This document shows positions 24,137-34,934 of a stretch of 35,108 bases of DNA, piece by piece. This DNA is from an uncultured Bacillota bacterium (GTDB lineage: Bacteria > Bacillota > Clostridia > Peptostreptococcales > Anaerovoracaceae), in contig CASESB010000065.1 in the NCBI GenBank assembly GCA_949290475.1, positions 1 to 35,108 of the forward strand, written 5' to 3'. The translations under genes were made by a program, and so were the position numbers. Below the pieces are notes generated by a model, which did not search any database, was not told the origin of the DNA, and saw only the letters and a program-made list of their open reading frames with translations. Numbering within the stretch: position 1 is the first letter of the stretch; each line of letters begins with the position of its first letter.

Positions 24137-26605
24137 TTATTTGACGACAATATTTATCAGCTTGTTTGGAACCGCTATTATCTTCACGATATTCTTGCCT
24201 TCCGTAAGAGCCTTGATCCTGTCGTTTTCTACAGCGATTTTTTCCATGTCCTCTCTGGTGGCGTCACCAGGGATGTCTATCTTTTCTTTAATTTTTCCGT
24301 TTATCTGTATAACTATTTCTATCGTATCCTTTACCAGCGCGCTCTCGTCGTATTCAGGCCAGCTCTGATCGTGCACCGAGCCCTCGTATCCGAGATGCTC
24401 CCACATTTCCTCCGTAACGTGCGGAACAAAAGGCGCCAGCAGTATGATAAGATCTCTGACTGCTGCCTTGTAAAGGCCCGGATTGACATCGCCCTCCTTG
24501 TACCTGTACATCTCGTTGACCATCTCCATGATGGTACTGATGGCGGTATTGAAGTTGAACCTCTCGCCCACGTCGTCGGATACCTTTTTGATGGCGTAGT
24601 TCATCCAGTAAGCCATCGACTTGTCGGCTTCGTTCTTTATCTCATAAGTATCAGGCGCGTCGGCGTAGTTCTGCGAGAACTCATAAACCATCCTGTATAC
24701 CCTGTTGATGAACCTGAAGCTGCCCTCAACCCCCTGATCCGACCAGTCGAGCTCCCTTTCAGGAGGCGCGGCAAAGAGTATGAACAGCCTGGCCGTATCG
24801 GCGCCGTATTTTTCGATGATCTCCGCCGGGCTGACCACGTTGCCGAGCGATTTGCTCATCTTGGCTCCGTCCTTGATCACCATGCCCTGAGTAAGCAGGT
24901 TTTTGAACGGCTCCTCCTGGCTTACGTATCCGAGATCATAGAGTGCCATCTGGAAGAAGCGCGCGTACATCAGGTGAAGTATCGCGTGCTCGACGCCGCC
25001 TATATACTGATCGACGTCCATCCAGTAATCGACCTTCTCCTTGCTGAACGCTTCCTCCGTGTTGCGCGCGTCGCAGTAACGGAGGAAATACCATGATGAA
25101 TCGAGGAACGTATCCATGGTATCGAGCTCTCTCTTGGCCGGCTTGCCGCATACAGGGCAGACGGTGTCGCGGAACGTCTTGCTCGTGGCGAGTGGAGATT
25201 CTCCCTTGCCGGTGAACTCAACGTCCGTAGGCAACAGGACAGGCAGGTTTTCCTCCTTCTCCGGCACCCATCCGCAGTCCTCGCAGTAAATCATCGGTAT
25301 CGGCGTTCCCCAGTATCTCTGCCTCGATATGAGCCAGTCTCTGAGCTTGTAATTCGTGGTCTTGCTGCCGATGCCCTCTTCCTCCAGGTACTCGATGATC
25401 TTCACGATCGCCTCTCTGTTGTTCATGCCGTCGAACTTATCGGAATTTATCAGCGTTCCCTCGGCCTCAAAGGCTTCGCTCAGGCTATTAAGATCTATAT
25501 CGTCTCTTCCCGGATCGACTACAGGTATGATCTCCAGATCGAAGGCCTTCGCGAAGTCAAAGTCACGCTGGTCGTGCGCAGGCACGGCCATGATGGCTCC
25601 CGTTCCGTAATCCATCATAACGTAATCGGAAATGAATACCGGCACCCTCTTGCCCGTAAGCGGGTTGATGCAGTATCTGCCGATAAATTCACCCGTCTTT
25701 TCCTTGGTCGTGGAAGTTCTCTCGATATCGCTGAGGTGCTGCACCTTATCGACGTAAGCCATGACAGCTTCCTCGTATTCGCTTCCGGCCACGAGCTCCT
25801 TCAGATACGGATGCTCAGGAGCCAGTACCATGTACGTCACTCCGTAGAGCGTGTCAGGCCTGGTCGTATATATCTCCAGTCCCTTGTCATAGCCCTCTAT
25901 CTCAAACGTCACCTGAGCGCCGGTGCTCTTGCCGATCCAGTTCTTCTGCATCAGCTTCACCTTGTTCGGCCAGCCCGGGAGCTTTTCCAGATTGTCGAGA
26001 AGTCTTTCGGCGTAGTCTGTTATCTTGAGGTACCACTGCGACAGCTCCTTCTTGCCTACTACCGCGCCGCAGCGCTCGCACTTGCCGTCTACCACCTGCT
26101 CGTTGGCGAGCACCGTCTGGCAGCTCGGACACCAGTTCACCGGGTTTTCCTTCTTATAGGCCAGCCCCTTCTTGTAAAACTGGATGAATATCCACTGCAT
26201 CCACCTGTAGTAATCAGGATGACATGTGGCGACCTCCCTGTCCCAGTCATATGAAAGTCCCAGCTCCTTGAGCTGCTTTCTCATCTCATCTATGTTTTCC
26301 CAGGTCCATACGCTCGGTTCCACGTCGTGCTTGATAGCGGCGTTTTCAGCCGGAAGTCCGAACGAGTCCCAGCCCATCGGATGGAGCACGTTGTAGCCTT
26401 TCATCTTCTTAAATCTGGCGAGCACGTCACCAATGGAATAATTCCTCACATGTCCCATGTGCAGCTTGCCGGAAGGGTACGGGAACATCTCCAGCACGTA
26501 GTATTTCTCCTTATCGCTGTCTTCCGTCACCCTGAAGCTGTCTTCCGCCTCCCATTTCGCCTGCCACTTTTTTTCGATCTCACTGAAATTATACCTGTCT
26601 AACAT
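24137..26605 (-). CDS. leuS: Leucyl-tRNA synthetase
   Basis: LeuRS charges tRNA-Leu. The 822-residue protein has the class I signatures HMGH at 49-52 ([14 protein letters not shown]) and KMSKS ([14 protein letters not shown]), the CP1 editing domain ([19 protein letters not shown], with the conserved [15 protein letters not shown]) and zinc-finger Cys sets ([21 protein letters not shown] and CEDCGW with CPVCGKP). The anticodon-binding and C-terminal domains follow. GGAGG lies six bases before the ATG. It begins one base after the rsfS stop. No T-box leader is possible in that gap, so any tRNA-responsive control must lie farther upstream. Confidence 0.98.
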   Translation of the reverse strand: MLDRYNFSEIEKKWQAKWEAEDSFRVTEDSDKEKYYVLEMFPYPSGKLHMGHVRNYSIGDVLARFKKMKGYNVLHPMGWDSFGLPAENAAIKHDVEPSVWTWENIDEMRKQLKELGLSYDWDREVATCHPDYYRWMQWIFIQFYKKGLAYKKENPVNWCPSCQTVLANEQVVDGKCERCGAVVGKKELSQWYLKITDYAERLLDNLEKLPGWPNKVKLMQKNWIGKSTGAQVTFEIEGYDKGLEIYTTRPDTLYGVTYMVLAPEHPYLKELVAGSEYEEAVMAYVDKVQHLSDIERTSTTKEKTGEFIGRYCINPLTGKRVPVFISDYVMMDYGTGAIMAVPAHDQRDFDFAKAFDLEIIPVVDPGRDDIDLNSLSEAFEAEGTLINSDKFDGMNNREAIVKIIEYLEEEGIGSKTTNYKLRDWLISRQRYWGTPIPMIYCEDCGWVPEKEENLPVLLPTDVEFTGKGESPLATSKTFRDTVCPVCGKPAKRELDTMDTFLDSSWYFLRYCDARNTEEAFSKEKVDYWMDVDQYIGGVEHAILHLMYARFFQMALYDLGYVSQEEPFKNLLTQGMVIKDGAKMSKSLGNVVSPAEIIEKYGADTARLFILFAAPPERELDWSDQGVEGSFRFINRVYRMVYEFSQNYADAPDTYEIKNEADKSMAYWMNYAIKKVSDDVGERFNFNTAISTIMEMVNEMYRYKEGDVNPGLYKAAVRDLIILLAPFVPHVTEEMWEHLGYEGSVHDQSWPEYDESALVKDTIEIVIQINGKIKEKIDIPGDATREDMEKIAVENDRIKALTEGKNIVKIIAVPNKLINIVVK

Positions 26606-26606
26606 T

Positions 26607-26963
26607 TTATACCTCCAATTTGTTTATATCGACGTTCTCGCAATCGCCCCAAATGCGTTCGATATTGTACTTTTCCCTCATGGCCTCCGTCATCACGTTT
26701 ATGACGACATCGCCGTAATCCATCAGGATCCATCCGGAGCTGCGCTTTCCCTCTATGCTCTTGGGAAATACGCCGGCCGGCTCCAGCAGATCTTCTATAT
26801 TGTCCACGAGAGAGTCCATCTGACGTTCGCTCCCCGCGGAAGCCATCACGAAATAATCGGCAAAGGAAGATTTAGGCGATATGTCTATTATCGTCACGTC
26901 CATAGCCTTCTTTTCATCCAGCATCTTTGCGGTTTTCAGTGCAAGTTCCCTAGGTTCCATCAT
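26607..26963 (-). CDS. rsfS: Ribosomal silencing factor RsfS
   Basis: RsfS binds L14 on the large subunit and blocks subunit joining under starvation. The 118-residue protein shows the family core: [54 protein letters not shown] and [12 protein letters not shown]. The ATG at 26963 overlaps the yqeK stop as ATGA and is immediately followed by a second ATG. It sits between yqeK and leuS in a compact nadD-yqeK-rsfS-leuS run. Confidence 0.96.
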   Translation of the reverse strand: MMEPRELALKTAKMLDEKKAMDVTIIDISPKSSFADYFVMASAGSERQMDSLVDNIEDLLEPAGVFPKSIEGKRSSGWILMDYGDVVINVMTEAMREKYNIERIWGDCENVDINKLEV

Positions 26964-27529
26964 AAATCCTCTTTCTCCTTTAAATCCTTGAGCGCCTCTA
27001 CGGTATCGGGATCGAGGTAATCACCCTTTTCCCCTATGTATTCCACCGTGTGCGACAGCATCCGTATCATGGCGCTGTCGAGATCCTCGCGGGCCAGAGC
27101 GCGTATTTCATCCACGCCGGGATAATCACGTCCCGGCTCTATGGCGTCAGCCAGAAAAACTATCTTTTCCAGCTTCGACATGCCGGCTCTGCCCGTGGTA
27201 TGAAACGCCACGGCGTTTATCATATCCTCATCACTGATGTGATATTCTCTTTTCATCATCTCGGCCGCCACCTTGCTGTGCGAAAGATTGGCTCTCCCCA
27301 GCAGCCTGTCCGCAAGCCCGAAGCTACGCACGCGGGCGTCCAGCTCATCAACCGTCATGCCCTTGCACATATCGTGAAACAGGGCTGCCAGCCTCGCCTT
27401 TTTCTCATCGGCTCCGTATCTTTTCGCCAGCCTTACCGCCTCGTCCGCCACCGCATATGTGTGCTGCAGACGCTTACGGCTGAGATGCTCTTCTATATAG
27501 CCTATTATATCATTCTCTGTAAAGTCCAT
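26960..27529 (-). CDS. yqeK: HD-domain YqeK family hydrolase (diadenosine tetraphosphatase)
   Basis: YqeK-family HD proteins symmetrically cleave Ap4A to ADP. The 189-residue protein has RLQHTYAVADEAVRLAKRYG with the first metal His, AALFHDMCKG with the HD pair, a downstream HSKVAAEMM and VAFHTTGRAGMSKLEKIVFL, and DAIEPGRDYPGV, all of which follow the YqeK order. The start overlaps the end of nadD by 20 bases; there is no later ATG that would leave the domain whole. Confidence 0.93.
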   Translation of the reverse strand: MDFTENDIIGYIEEHLSRKRLQHTYAVADEAVRLAKRYGADEKKARLAALFHDMCKGMTVDELDARVRSFGLADRLLGRANLSHSKVAAEMMKREYHISDEDMINAVAFHTTGRAGMSKLEKIVFLADAIEPGRDYPGVDEIRALAREDLDSAMIRMLSHTVEYIGEKGDYLDPDTVEALKDLKEKEDL

Positions 27530-28160
27530 TTGCCCTGATGTACCTCTCCACGCTCTCCGGGATCAGATCGCTGCAGTCGCCGCCGCCCTCAAGCCTTGCG
27601 CGCACCTCGGTCGAGGATATGTCGAAGCGGCTGTTGTGCAGGTTTCTCACCTCCGTGCCGTAACGCGTTTTCACCCTCGATATGCATTCCTCGAGCTCAC
27701 GCTGTCTGTATCCCGGTCTCGTACCCACGAGATAGCCGCAGCTTCGCAGCAGCTCCTCAGCGTTGCGCCATTTCTCTATCTTCAGGAAAGCGTCCGTGCC
27801 GGTGATGAAGTACATGCGGCACTCCTCTCCGAACCGTTCTCTCAGCCTCCTGATGGTGAGATATGTATACGACACGCCCTCCGCGTCCAGCTCAAGCGAA
27901 GAGCTCTCCAGCCCCTTGATGCCCGCTATGGCCGCCTCGACCATCGCCAGTCTGTCGCGCCCGGAAGCCGTCTTCTTGTCCTGCTTGAACGGCTGTATAC
28001 GCGCCGGTATGAACAGCACCTTATCGAGGGACATCTCCTTCATGGCATCCAGCGCCAGATGCACGTGTCCCAGATGTATCGGATCGAACGTGCCTCCCAG
28101 CACGCCTACTTTTCTGTATGTCGGCTCTACCACTTGATCCTGCGACCCTCTTTTCTCCAT
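27510..28160 (-). CDS. nadD: Nicotinate-nucleotide adenylyltransferase NadD
   Basis: NadD transfers AMP to nicotinate mononucleotide in NAD synthesis. [19 protein letters not shown] is the nucleotidyltransferase HxGH segment; [14 protein letters not shown] follows, and [12 protein letters not shown] is the C-terminal ISSTxxR motif. Length is 216 from the ATG at 28160, which lies 34 bases inside sstT and has poor Shine-Dalgarno. A GTG at 28133 preceded by AGGA is an alternative that gives a 207-residue protein with a more usual N-terminus. Either way the motif set is complete. Confidence 0.94.
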   Translation of the reverse strand: MEKRGSQDQVVEPTYRKVGVLGGTFDPIHLGHVHLALDAMKEMSLDKVLFIPARIQPFKQDKKTASGRDRLAMVEAAIAGIKGLESSSLELDAEGVSYTYLTIRRLRERFGEECRMYFITGTDAFLKIEKWRNAEELLRSCGYLVGTRPGYRQRELEECISRVKTRYGTEVRNLHNSRFDISSTEVRARLEGGGDCSDLIPESVERYIRANGLYRE

Positions 28161-29350
28161 TTTCTGAACTCGGCCGTCGCCGTGAAGACAACGTCAGACG
28201 ATGAGTTTACAGCCGTTTCGCAGGAATCCTGTATAACGCCTATTATAAAGCCCAGGCCTACCACCTGCATCGCCACATCGTTTGATATGCCGAAGAGACT
28301 GCATGCCAGAGGTATCAGCAGCAGCGAGCCTCCGGCCACTCCCGACGCTCCGCAGGCCGATATTGACGCCACGATGCTCAAGAGCACGGCTGTCGGGAAA
28401 TCCACAGATATACCGAGCGTATTGGCCGTAGCCAGAGTCAGCGTCGTAATCGTCACGGCTCCGCCGGCCATGTTTATCGTCGCGCCCAGAGGGATCGACA
28501 CCGAATACTGTTTTTCATCGAGTCCGAGTCTCTCGCAGAGAGCCATATTGACAGGTATGTTGGCCGCCGAGCTTCTGGTGAAGAAGGCCATGATGCCGCT
28601 GTCCTTAAGGCATTTGAATACGAGCGGATACGGATTCTGACGTATGTTTACGAATACGATTATCGGGTTTATCACCAGCGCCACTACCAGCATGCAGCCG
28701 ACGAGCACGGCTATCAGATGGCCGTAATCTACGAGCGAGCCGATTCCCGTCTCCGATATGGTCACGAAAACCAGTCCCATGATACCGAACGGCGCGAAAT
28801 TGATGACCCATTTGATGGCCGTAGCCAGCGCCTCGGATATGTCTCCCAGTATGTCTATCGTGTTCTGACTTGCTTTCCTGAGAGCCAGCCCCAGTATCAC
28901 CGCCCAGGCCAGCACACCGAGATAATTGGCGTTGACAAGCGCGTTGACAGGGTTGTCCACGATGTTCATCAGCATCGACTGCAGCACCTCTACGATGCCT
29001 TCTGGCGCTGCCGTCGCCTCCTCTGCGACTCCCGTCAGCGTCAGCTCGGTCGGAAAAAGGAAGCCGGCTACGACGGCCGTGATCGCCGCCATGAACGTGC
29101 TGATCAGATAAAGCACTATTACCGTCGTCATGTTGCTCTTGGCCGTATCCTGCTTATTGGCCAGCGAGTGCATGACCAGGAAGAACACCAGCACAGGCGC
29201 CAGCGCCCTCAGCGCCCCTACGAACAGATCGCCCAGTATGCCGATCCCCGTAGCGTTGGGAACGACAAGTCCCAGTATGATTCCCAGTATCAGTCCTGCT
29301 ACTATTCTCAGTATCAGGCTCGTTTCAGTCCATTTTTTAAGTATGTTCAT
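28127..29350 (-). CDS. sstT: Serine/threonine:Na+ symporter SstT
   Basis: SstT imports L-serine and L-threonine with Na+. The 407-residue membrane protein of the dicarboxylate/amino acid:cation symporter (DAACS) family closely follows E. coli SstT along its length: [106 protein letters not shown] and [17 protein letters not shown]. It lies six bases after aspS and overlaps nadD, so this transporter is embedded in a translation/NAD convoy and probably cotranscribed with it. Confidence 0.95.
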   Translation of the reverse strand: MNILKKWTETSLILRIVAGLILGIILGLVVPNATGIGILGDLFVGALRALAPVLVFFLVMHSLANKQDTAKSNMTTVIVLYLISTFMAAITAVVAGFLFPTELTLTGVAEEATAAPEGIVEVLQSMLMNIVDNPVNALVNANYLGVLAWAVILGLALRKASQNTIDILGDISEALATAIKWVINFAPFGIMGLVFVTISETGIGSLVDYGHLIAVLVGCMLVVALVINPIIVFVNIRQNPYPLVFKCLKDSGIMAFFTRSSAANIPVNMALCERLGLDEKQYSVSIPLGATINMAGGAVTITTLTLATANTLGISVDFPTAVLLSIVASISACGASGVAGGSLLLIPLACSLFGISNDVAMQVVGLGFIIGVIQDSCETAVNSSSDVVFTATAEFRKWRKEGRRIKW

Positions 29351-29356
29351 ATTCTT

Positions 29357-31129
29357 CTACTCCGCTTCTTCCTCTATTCTTATGCCCAGCTCCTCAAGCT
29401 GCTCCTCCTCCACGACGCCCGGCGCTTCGCTGACCATGCACTGTGCGTTCTGATTTTTCGGGAAGGCGATGACCTCCCTTATGGATTTTTCTCCGGTCAG
29501 CAGCATCACCAGCCTGTCCATGCCGTACGCCAGTCCTCCGTGAGGCGGCGTTCCGTACTTGAAGGCCTCCACCAGGAAGCCGAACTTTTCGTCTATCTCC
29601 TCCTGCGACATGCTGAGAGCCCTGAACATATCCTCCTGCATCTCTCTGTCGTGTATCCTGATGCTGCCGCCGCCGAGCTCTACTCCGTTGAGGACTATAT
29701 CGTAGGCGTTGGCTCTGGCCTTCATCGGATCGCTCTTCAGAAGCTCCGCGTCCTCCTCCTTCGGCGATGTGAACGGATGGTGCATGGCATGATACTGTCC
29801 GCTTTCCTCGTCGTATTCAAAGAGCGGGAAGTCCACTACCCAGAGCAGCTCGTACTGCTCGTCGTCGAGGAGACCCATCTCATCGGCGATATGCCTCCTG
29901 AGGAAGCCCAGACTGTCGAACACCACCTTGTTCCTGTCCGATATTATCAGGATCAGATCTCCCGCGCCGGCTCCCATGCGATCGGCGATCTCCTGCAGCT
30001 GCTCCGGCGAAAAGAACTTGTTCACCGAAGACGATACGCCGTCAGCCGTCACCTTCATCCAGACCATCCCTCTGGCGCCGTAGCTCTTCACGAGCTCAGT
30101 CAGCTTGTCGATCTTCTTCCTCGTATATGTATCCGCTGCGCCCGTGATGCAGATGCCGCGCACGCTGCCTCCGGCCTCTATGGCGTCCGTGAACACCTTG
30201 AAGCCGCAGTCCTTCACGAGCTCCGTTATGTCCTGCAGCTCGAATCCTACTCTCGTATCGGGTTTGTCGCTGCCGTACCTCGTCATAGCCTCGTCATACG
30301 TGATCCTCGGGAACGGCGTCTCGATATCCACGCCCTTCATCTCCTTGAACACGCGCTTCAGATATCCCTCCTGTATCTCTATGACGTCGTCTATATCCAC
30401 GAACGACATTTCGAGGTCTATCTGCGTGAATTCAGGCTGTCTGTCAGCCCTGAGGTCTTCATCCCTGAAGCATTTCACGATCTGCATGTATCTGTCCGTG
30501 CCGCCCACCATCAGCAGCTGCTTGAACATCTGCGGCGACTGCGGCAGCGCGTAGAATCTGCCCCTGTTGACGCGGCTCGGCACGAGATAGTCTCTGGCGC
30601 CCTCTGGCGTCGATTTGATCAGCACCGGCGTCTCCACCTCAGTGAAGCCGTTCTCGGAAAAATAATCCCTCGTCAGCTTCGCCAGGTTGTGTCTGAAGGT
30701 CAGGTTGTCCTGCATCTTCTTCTTTCTCAGATCGAGATATCTGTATTTGAGGCGCAGATTGTCGTCCACGTTGTCATCATCCTTGATATATATCGGCGGC
30801 GTGTCTGCCGTGGAATAGATGATGAGATCGCTGACGAAGACCTCTATGTCGCCTGTAGGCAGATCGGGATTCTTCGATTCCCTCTCGGCCACCCGGCCTC
30901 TGATCCCGACGACGTATTCGCTTCTCAGCGTATCGGCCTTTTCAAAGAGCTCCTTCGGCACCTGATCGTCAAATACGATCTGCGTTATGCCCGTCTTGTC
31001 TCTGAGGTCGCAGAATATGAGTCCTCCGAGGTTCCTTCGCTTCTGGATCCAGCCGTTGAGCACCACCTCCTGACCGATGTGGCTCTCCCTAAGCTCTCCG
31101 CACATATGACTTCTCTTGTATACGCTCAT
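29357..31129 (-). CDS. aspS: Aspartyl-tRNA synthetase (bacterial type with GAD insertion)
   Basis: AspRS charges tRNA-Asp. The 590-residue length and order are bacterial: N-terminal OB fold ([20 protein letters not shown]), class II motif 2 ([20 protein letters not shown]), a GAD insertion in the middle, and motif 3 ([13 protein letters not shown]). It follows hisS by about 21 bases, the usual Firmicutes hisS-aspS pair. Whether it also charges tRNA-Asn cannot be judged without gatCAB and asnS elsewhere in the genome. Confidence 0.98.
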   Translation of the reverse strand: MSVYKRSHMCGELRESHIGQEVVLNGWIQKRRNLGGLIFCDLRDKTGITQIVFDDQVPKELFEKADTLRSEYVVGIRGRVAERESKNPDLPTGDIEVFVSDLIIYSTADTPPIYIKDDDNVDDNLRLKYRYLDLRKKKMQDNLTFRHNLAKLTRDYFSENGFTEVETPVLIKSTPEGARDYLVPSRVNRGRFYALPQSPQMFKQLLMVGGTDRYMQIVKCFRDEDLRADRQPEFTQIDLEMSFVDIDDVIEIQEGYLKRVFKEMKGVDIETPFPRITYDEAMTRYGSDKPDTRVGFELQDITELVKDCGFKVFTDAIEAGGSVRGICITGAADTYTRKKIDKLTELVKSYGARGMVWMKVTADGVSSSVNKFFSPEQLQEIADRMGAGAGDLILIISDRNKVVFDSLGFLRRHIADEMGLLDDEQYELLWVVDFPLFEYDEESGQYHAMHHPFTSPKEEDAELLKSDPMKARANAYDIVLNGVELGGGSIRIHDREMQEDMFRALSMSQEEIDEKFGFLVEAFKYGTPPHGGLAYGMDRLVMLLTGEKSIREVIAFPKNQNAQCMVSEAPGVVEEEQLEELGIRIEEEAE

Positions 31130-31150
31130 TGTTTCCTCTCCCGCTAGTTT

Positions 31151-32407
31151 TTATTTTTTCAGCAATTCATCGACGATATCGGCCATCGGCACTGTCACCT
31201 GCTGAGACGTGGCCATATCCTTGATGGCGAAGCTGTCGTTTTCCAGCTCGTCCTGACCGATGACGACGGTCTTTCCGGCCTTTATCCTGTTGGCATACTT
31301 GAACTGGTTCTTGATGTTCCTGCCCATTATGTCCATCTGCACCTTCAGCCCCTTCTGCCTCAACTCCCGCATGAGCTTAAGTCCGGCAGCCTTGGCTTCA
31401 TCTCCCATGTAGGCTATGAACACATCGGCGCCCTCCGGCTCGGGTATCTCCGCTCCGCAGGCCTCCATGGTCAGCAGCAGCCTTTCCTTTCCCAGCCCGA
31501 AGCCGACTCCCGGAGTGGCCGGTCCGCCGATCTCCTCGACCAGGTGATCGTATCTGCCGCCGCCGCAGACCGTGCCCTGAGCGCCTATGCTGTCGGTCAC
31601 GAATTCAAAGGCCGTCTTCGTGTAGTAATCGAGACCCCTGACGATGTTCGGATCGACGGTGAACTCTATGCCCATGGCCGTCAGGTTCTCCTGCAGCTCA
31701 TCGAAGGCTTCGCGGCAGTCATCGCAAAGGTAGTCGAGCATCAGCGGCGCTCCCTGCGTCAGCTCTCTGCATACAGGCGACTTGCAGTCCAGTATCCTCA
31801 TCGGATTCCTGTCGTACCTGTCCTTACACGTGTCGCAAAGCTGATCGTACTTCGGCCTCAGGAATTCCTTCAGGGCTTCGCGGTGCTTTTGACGACATTC
31901 CGGACATCCCACGCTGTTGATCCTCAGCTCGATATCCGTTATCCCCATCTCTGTCAGAAAATCGTTGGCGAGGCTGATTATTTCAGCGTCGGCCATCATG
32001 TCGGTCGTTCCGAACGTCTCGATACCGAACTGATGAAACTCCCTCAGCCTTCCCGACTGCGGCTTCTCGTATCGGAAGCACGGGATGTTGTAGTAAAATT
32101 TGCTCGGCTGCACCCCCGCATAGAGCTTGTGCTCCACGAAGGCTCTCACGACCGGAGACGTTCCCTCCGGCTTGAGTGTTATATCGCGCTTTCCGTAGTC
32201 CTGAAAGCTGTACATCTCCTTCTGCACTATGTCCGTAGTATCTCCCACGCCGCGCTGAAACAGCTCCGTATGCTCGAATACCGGAGTCCTCATCTCTTCA
32301 AACCCGTATCTTTCACATATATCGGCGAAGGCCTTCTCTATATAATGCCATCTGTATGCCTGCTCGGGCAGCATATCCTTAGTGCCCTTGGGCGCTTTTG
32401 TCAGCAT
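31151..32407 (-). CDS. hisS: Histidyl-tRNA synthetase
   Basis: HisRS charges tRNA-His. The 418-residue class II enzyme begins GTKDMLPEQAYRW and shows motif 2 (FYYNIPCFRYEKPQSGRLRE, then FHQFGIETFG), the histidine-specific RGLDYYTKTAFE and motif 3 (GVGFGLGKERLLL). A Cys-rich stretch (CPECRQKH, LCDTCKDR, LDCKSPVC, LCDDC) is normal for clostridial HisRS. The C-terminal domain is the usual anticodon-binding fold. It follows hemZ by four bases. Confidence 0.98.
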   Translation of the reverse strand: MLTKAPKGTKDMLPEQAYRWHYIEKAFADICERYGFEEMRTPVFEHTELFQRGVGDTTDIVQKEMYSFQDYGKRDITLKPEGTSPVVRAFVEHKLYAGVQPSKFYYNIPCFRYEKPQSGRLREFHQFGIETFGTTDMMADAEIISLANDFLTEMGITDIELRINSVGCPECRQKHREALKEFLRPKYDQLCDTCKDRYDRNPMRILDCKSPVCRELTQGAPLMLDYLCDDCREAFDELQENLTAMGIEFTVDPNIVRGLDYYTKTAFEFVTDSIGAQGTVCGGGRYDHLVEEIGGPATPGVGFGLGKERLLLTMEACGAEIPEPEGADVFIAYMGDEAKAAGLKLMRELRQKGLKVQMDIMGRNIKNQFKYANRIKAGKTVVIGQDELENDSFAIKDMATSQQVTVPMADIVDELLKK

Positions 32408-32411
32408 CCTT

Positions 32412-33848
32412 TCACCTCCAAAAATTTCTTTCCTTTCTCTCTATCATCTCATCGATCCTGTCGATGTATATCTCGTAATTGGAAACGTTGGCTACCCGCT
32501 CCAGCCTGTTCTCCTCCGGGAAGTACACCTTGCTGATGCCGCCCGCACCGAGCGCCAGGATGGACTGAGCCTCCTCCATGATCCTCACGTTATAAAACGA
32601 CGCTTTCCTTTCGCGGCACAGCCCCAGGTTCTCCGTGCTGCCCGAGGTGTGCTTCTGCCTGTAAAGGTAATACGGATCGTAGCCTCTCTCCGCCAGAAAG
32701 CTATGCGCATGATCCAGCATTGTCACGCACACGTCCTCGTTCCTGTAATTGAAATCGCGATCCACGTCCTTGAGTCTTGAGGCCCTCTTGACCGCGAGCG
32801 TGTGCAAAGTTATGTCGTCCGCTCCCAGCCCACATACGGTCTCAAGGCTCCCGGCAAAATCGTCTGCGTTTTCGCCCGGAAGACCGGCTATCAGATCGGC
32901 GTTTATGCAGCCGATGCCGCAGGCGTGCGCCATTTCAAAAGCTCTGACCGTATCCTCAGGAGTATGCTGTCTGCCTATGATCCTGAGCGTTTCCGCCTTC
33001 ATGGACTGAGGATTTATGCTTATCCTGTCCGCCCCCGCATCCCTGATGAGCGAGAGCTTTTCCCTCGTAAACGTGTCCGGCCGTCCGGCCTCCACGGTGA
33101 ACTCGCGCAGCGTTTTCGTATCAAAATCCGACACGATCCTCTCGAGAAGTCTCTCAAGCTGCCTCTCCGACAGCGCCGTCGGTGTTCCGCCGCCTATATA
33201 AAGCGATTCGAGAGCTATGCCCCTTTCCTTTATCCGACGCCCGCAGCTGTCCAGCTCCATAAACAGCGCGGCGAGATATCTCTCCATCTCCTCTTCTCCG
33301 ACCTGATTGGAGGTGAAGGAGCAGTAGAGGCATCTCGTAGGGCAAAACGGTATTCCTATGTAAACGCTCATGCTGCCGCGCGGAGGTCTTCCGCACACCT
33401 CTCTCTGAAATCTGAGCGTATCCATGGTCAGCCTTATCTTATCGTCGCTGAGAAGGTATTTAGTTTTCAGCGTATCGGCTGTTTCGCGCTCGCTGCCGCA
33501 GCCGTCGAGCAGCTCGCCGGCCAGCTTCACCGGCCTTATGCCCGTCAGCACGCCCCAGCGCGGTCTTTTGCCGGTGTATGCGGCCAGATCCTCATATATG
33601 CTGCGCCGCAGAGCGTCCTTGTCTCCCTGAAATTCAAATACGCGCAGAGCGTCCGCGTCCTCTTCTGCGTCCTTTGGCAGGCTCTTCTGTGTTCCCGCCT
33701 CGGGAGCCGTGTTCTGCACTTCCGCCGAAGCTGCCGCATCCTCCGCAGCGCCGCCCGCCAGTTCAAAATCGCTGTCAGGCAGAAACACTCTCACCAGCTC
33801 CTCGTACTGCTGTGTTTTTTCCACGCCTTTTATCAGAAGCCTATACAA
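32412..33848 (-). CDS. hemZ: HemZ-type coproporphyrinogen dehydrogenase (radical SAM)
   Basis: HemZ is an HemN-related radical SAM protein that is linked to oxygen-independent coproporphyrinogen III oxidation; the real substrate in anaerobes that lack full haem synthesis is doubtful. Radical-SAM Cys are 169, 173 and 176 (CPTRCLYC). YIGGGTPTAL is the SAM site, and RISINPQSM, ADLIAGLPGE and the late DPYYLYRQKHTSG segment are family marks. RWGVLTGIRPVKL at 97-109 is typical of HemZ rather than HemN/HemW. Residues 31-67 are a low-complexity Ala/Glu/Asp stretch not needed for the fold. The start overlaps the MBL gene by eight bases; hisS follows. Confidence 0.92.
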   Translation of the reverse strand: MYRLLIKGVEKTQQYEELVRVFLPDSDFELAGGAAEDAAASAEVQNTAPEAGTQKSLPKDAEEDADALRVFEFQGDKDALRRSIYEDLAAYTGKRPRWGVLTGIRPVKLAGELLDGCGSERETADTLKTKYLLSDDKIRLTMDTLRFQREVCGRPPRGSMSVYIGIPFCPTRCLYCSFTSNQVGEEEMERYLAALFMELDSCGRRIKERGIALESLYIGGGTPTALSERQLERLLERIVSDFDTKTLREFTVEAGRPDTFTREKLSLIRDAGADRISINPQSMKAETLRIIGRQHTPEDTVRAFEMAHACGIGCINADLIAGLPGENADDFAGSLETVCGLGADDITLHTLAVKRASRLKDVDRDFNYRNEDVCVTMLDHAHSFLAERGYDPYYLYRQKHTSGSTENLGLCRERKASFYNVRIMEEAQSILALGAGGISKVYFPEENRLERVANVSNYEIYIDRIDEMIERKERNFWR

Positions 33849-34464
33849 ACGGATTATGTCCTTTCTCGTATCCTATAGTCGTAGCTCCCATGTGGCCCGG
33901 AAGCACGGTAGTGTCGTCCGGCAGCACGAAGAGCTTCGTATGGATGGCATCGGCCAGATCCTTGAATGAGCCTCCCGGGAAATCCGTCCTGCCTATCGAC
34001 TGGCAGAACAGAGTGTCGCCGCTGAACAGCACGTGCTCCGAAGCGATGTAGATGCACATCCCGCCCGGCGTATGACCCGGCGTATGGAAAAACTGCAGCG
34101 TCGCGTTCCCCACCGTGAGCTCGTCTCCGTCCTTTACCCATATGTCGGCGTCTACCGTCTGCGGCGTACCGAACATCGCGCTCTGATTCATGCGCGCATC
34201 GCCCAGCATTGCCTTTTCGCCCTCGTATGCCACCACTTTGGCGTTCGGAAAATCACCGAGATGATCGTTCACGCCGCATATATGATCGGCATGGCCGTGC
34301 GTCAGTATTATATATCTGATATCGATATCCTCATCCTTTACCTTCTGCGTCAGCTGCGGATTGTGGCCGCCGGGATCGACTATGAATCCCTCTTTTGTAG
34401 CCTCGTCTACAGCCAGATACGTGTTTACGCCCAGCGCGCCGCTGGGCATGCATGTGATCTTCAT
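33841..34464 (-). CDS. MBL-fold metallohydrolase, glyoxalase II-like (YqgX family)
   Basis: The product (about 207 residues) is a metallo-beta-lactamase-fold hydrolase. THGHADHICGV is the first metal motif, followed by FFHTPGHTPGGMCIYI, LFSGDTLFCQSIGRTDFPGG and VLPGHMGATTIGYEK with the further ligands. Overall layout resembles hydroxyacylglutathione hydrolase-like YqgX proteins, but the substrate is unknown. Two ATGs (34467, 34464) follow GAGAGGAG; the second has the better spacing. Its place between dtd and hemZ is conserved in Clostridia. Confidence 0.9.
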   Translation of the reverse strand: MKITCMPSGALGVNTYLAVDEATKEGFIVDPGGHNPQLTQKVKDEDIDIRYIILTHGHADHICGVNDHLGDFPNAKVVAYEGEKAMLGDARMNQSAMFGTPQTVDADIWVKDGDELTVGNATLQFFHTPGHTPGGMCIYIASEHVLFSGDTLFCQSIGRTDFPGGSFKDLADAIHTKLFVLPDDTTVLPGHMGATTIGYEKGHNPFV

Positions 34465-34484
34465 CATGTCTCCTCTCAAATCCT

Positions 34485-34934
34485 CTAGAAATTCTTATGA
34501 CTGTCGAGAAGTATAGTGACCGGGCCGTCGTTGTGTATCTCCACCATCATCTCGGCGCGAAAAACGCCTTCCGCTACCTCGATGCCCTTCTCAGCTATCT
34601 TCCCGATAACATTCCTGTAAAGCGCGTTAGCTTCCTCCGGCCTCGCAGCCCTCGAAAACCCCGGACGTCTGCCCTTCCTGGCATCGCCCAGAAGCGTGAA
34701 CTGCGATACGGCCAGCACGCTGCCGCCTATATCGCTGACGGAAAGGTTGAGCTTGCCCTCTTCGTCTTCGAATATCCTCAAGCCCGCTATCTTATCCGCT
34801 ATATAAGCCGCGTCCTGTTCTCCGTCTCCTTCTTCCACGCCTATCAGCACCATCAGGCCTCTGCCTATGCTGCCGGTGACCTCGCCGTCTACCGTCACGC
34901 TGCTTTTACTGACTCTCTGTACAACTGCTCTCAT
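34485..34934 (-). CDS. dtd: D-aminoacyl-tRNA deacylase Dtd
   Basis: Dtd removes D-amino acids (and glycine from tRNA-Ala) to keep translation chiral. The 149-residue protein begins [19 protein letters not shown] and shows the active-site motifs [17 protein letters not shown] and [11 protein letters not shown]. The start at 34934 overlaps the relA stop as ATGA. An upstream in-frame ATG at 34988 would add 18 residues that lie inside relA and do not fit the family. Confidence 0.97.
   Translation of the reverse strand: MRAVVQRVSKSSVTVDGEVTGSIGRGLMVLIGVEEGDGEQDAAYIADKIAGLRIFEDEEGKLNLSVSDIGGSVLAVSQFTLLGDARKGRRPGFSRAARPEEANALYRNVIGKIAEKGIEVAEGVFRAEMMVEIHNDGPVTILLDSHKNF

Noticed and set aside
28718..31147. 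An 809-codon open frame on the plus strand, antisense to sstT and aspS
   Set aside because: It is rich in His, Arg, Gln and Tyr, shows no family motif, and is fully opposite two well-recognised genes. Low use of TTA, CTA and TCA codons in those genes leaves the antisense frame free of stops.
31787..31930. Cys-rich region of HisRS as an unusual metal site
   Set aside because: The same CPxC/LCxxC/DCKxxxC pattern is common in clostridial HisRS.
32802..33878. A 358-codon plus-strand frame opposite hemZ
   Set aside because: Shadow of hemZ codon usage; composition and lack of motifs argue against a protein.
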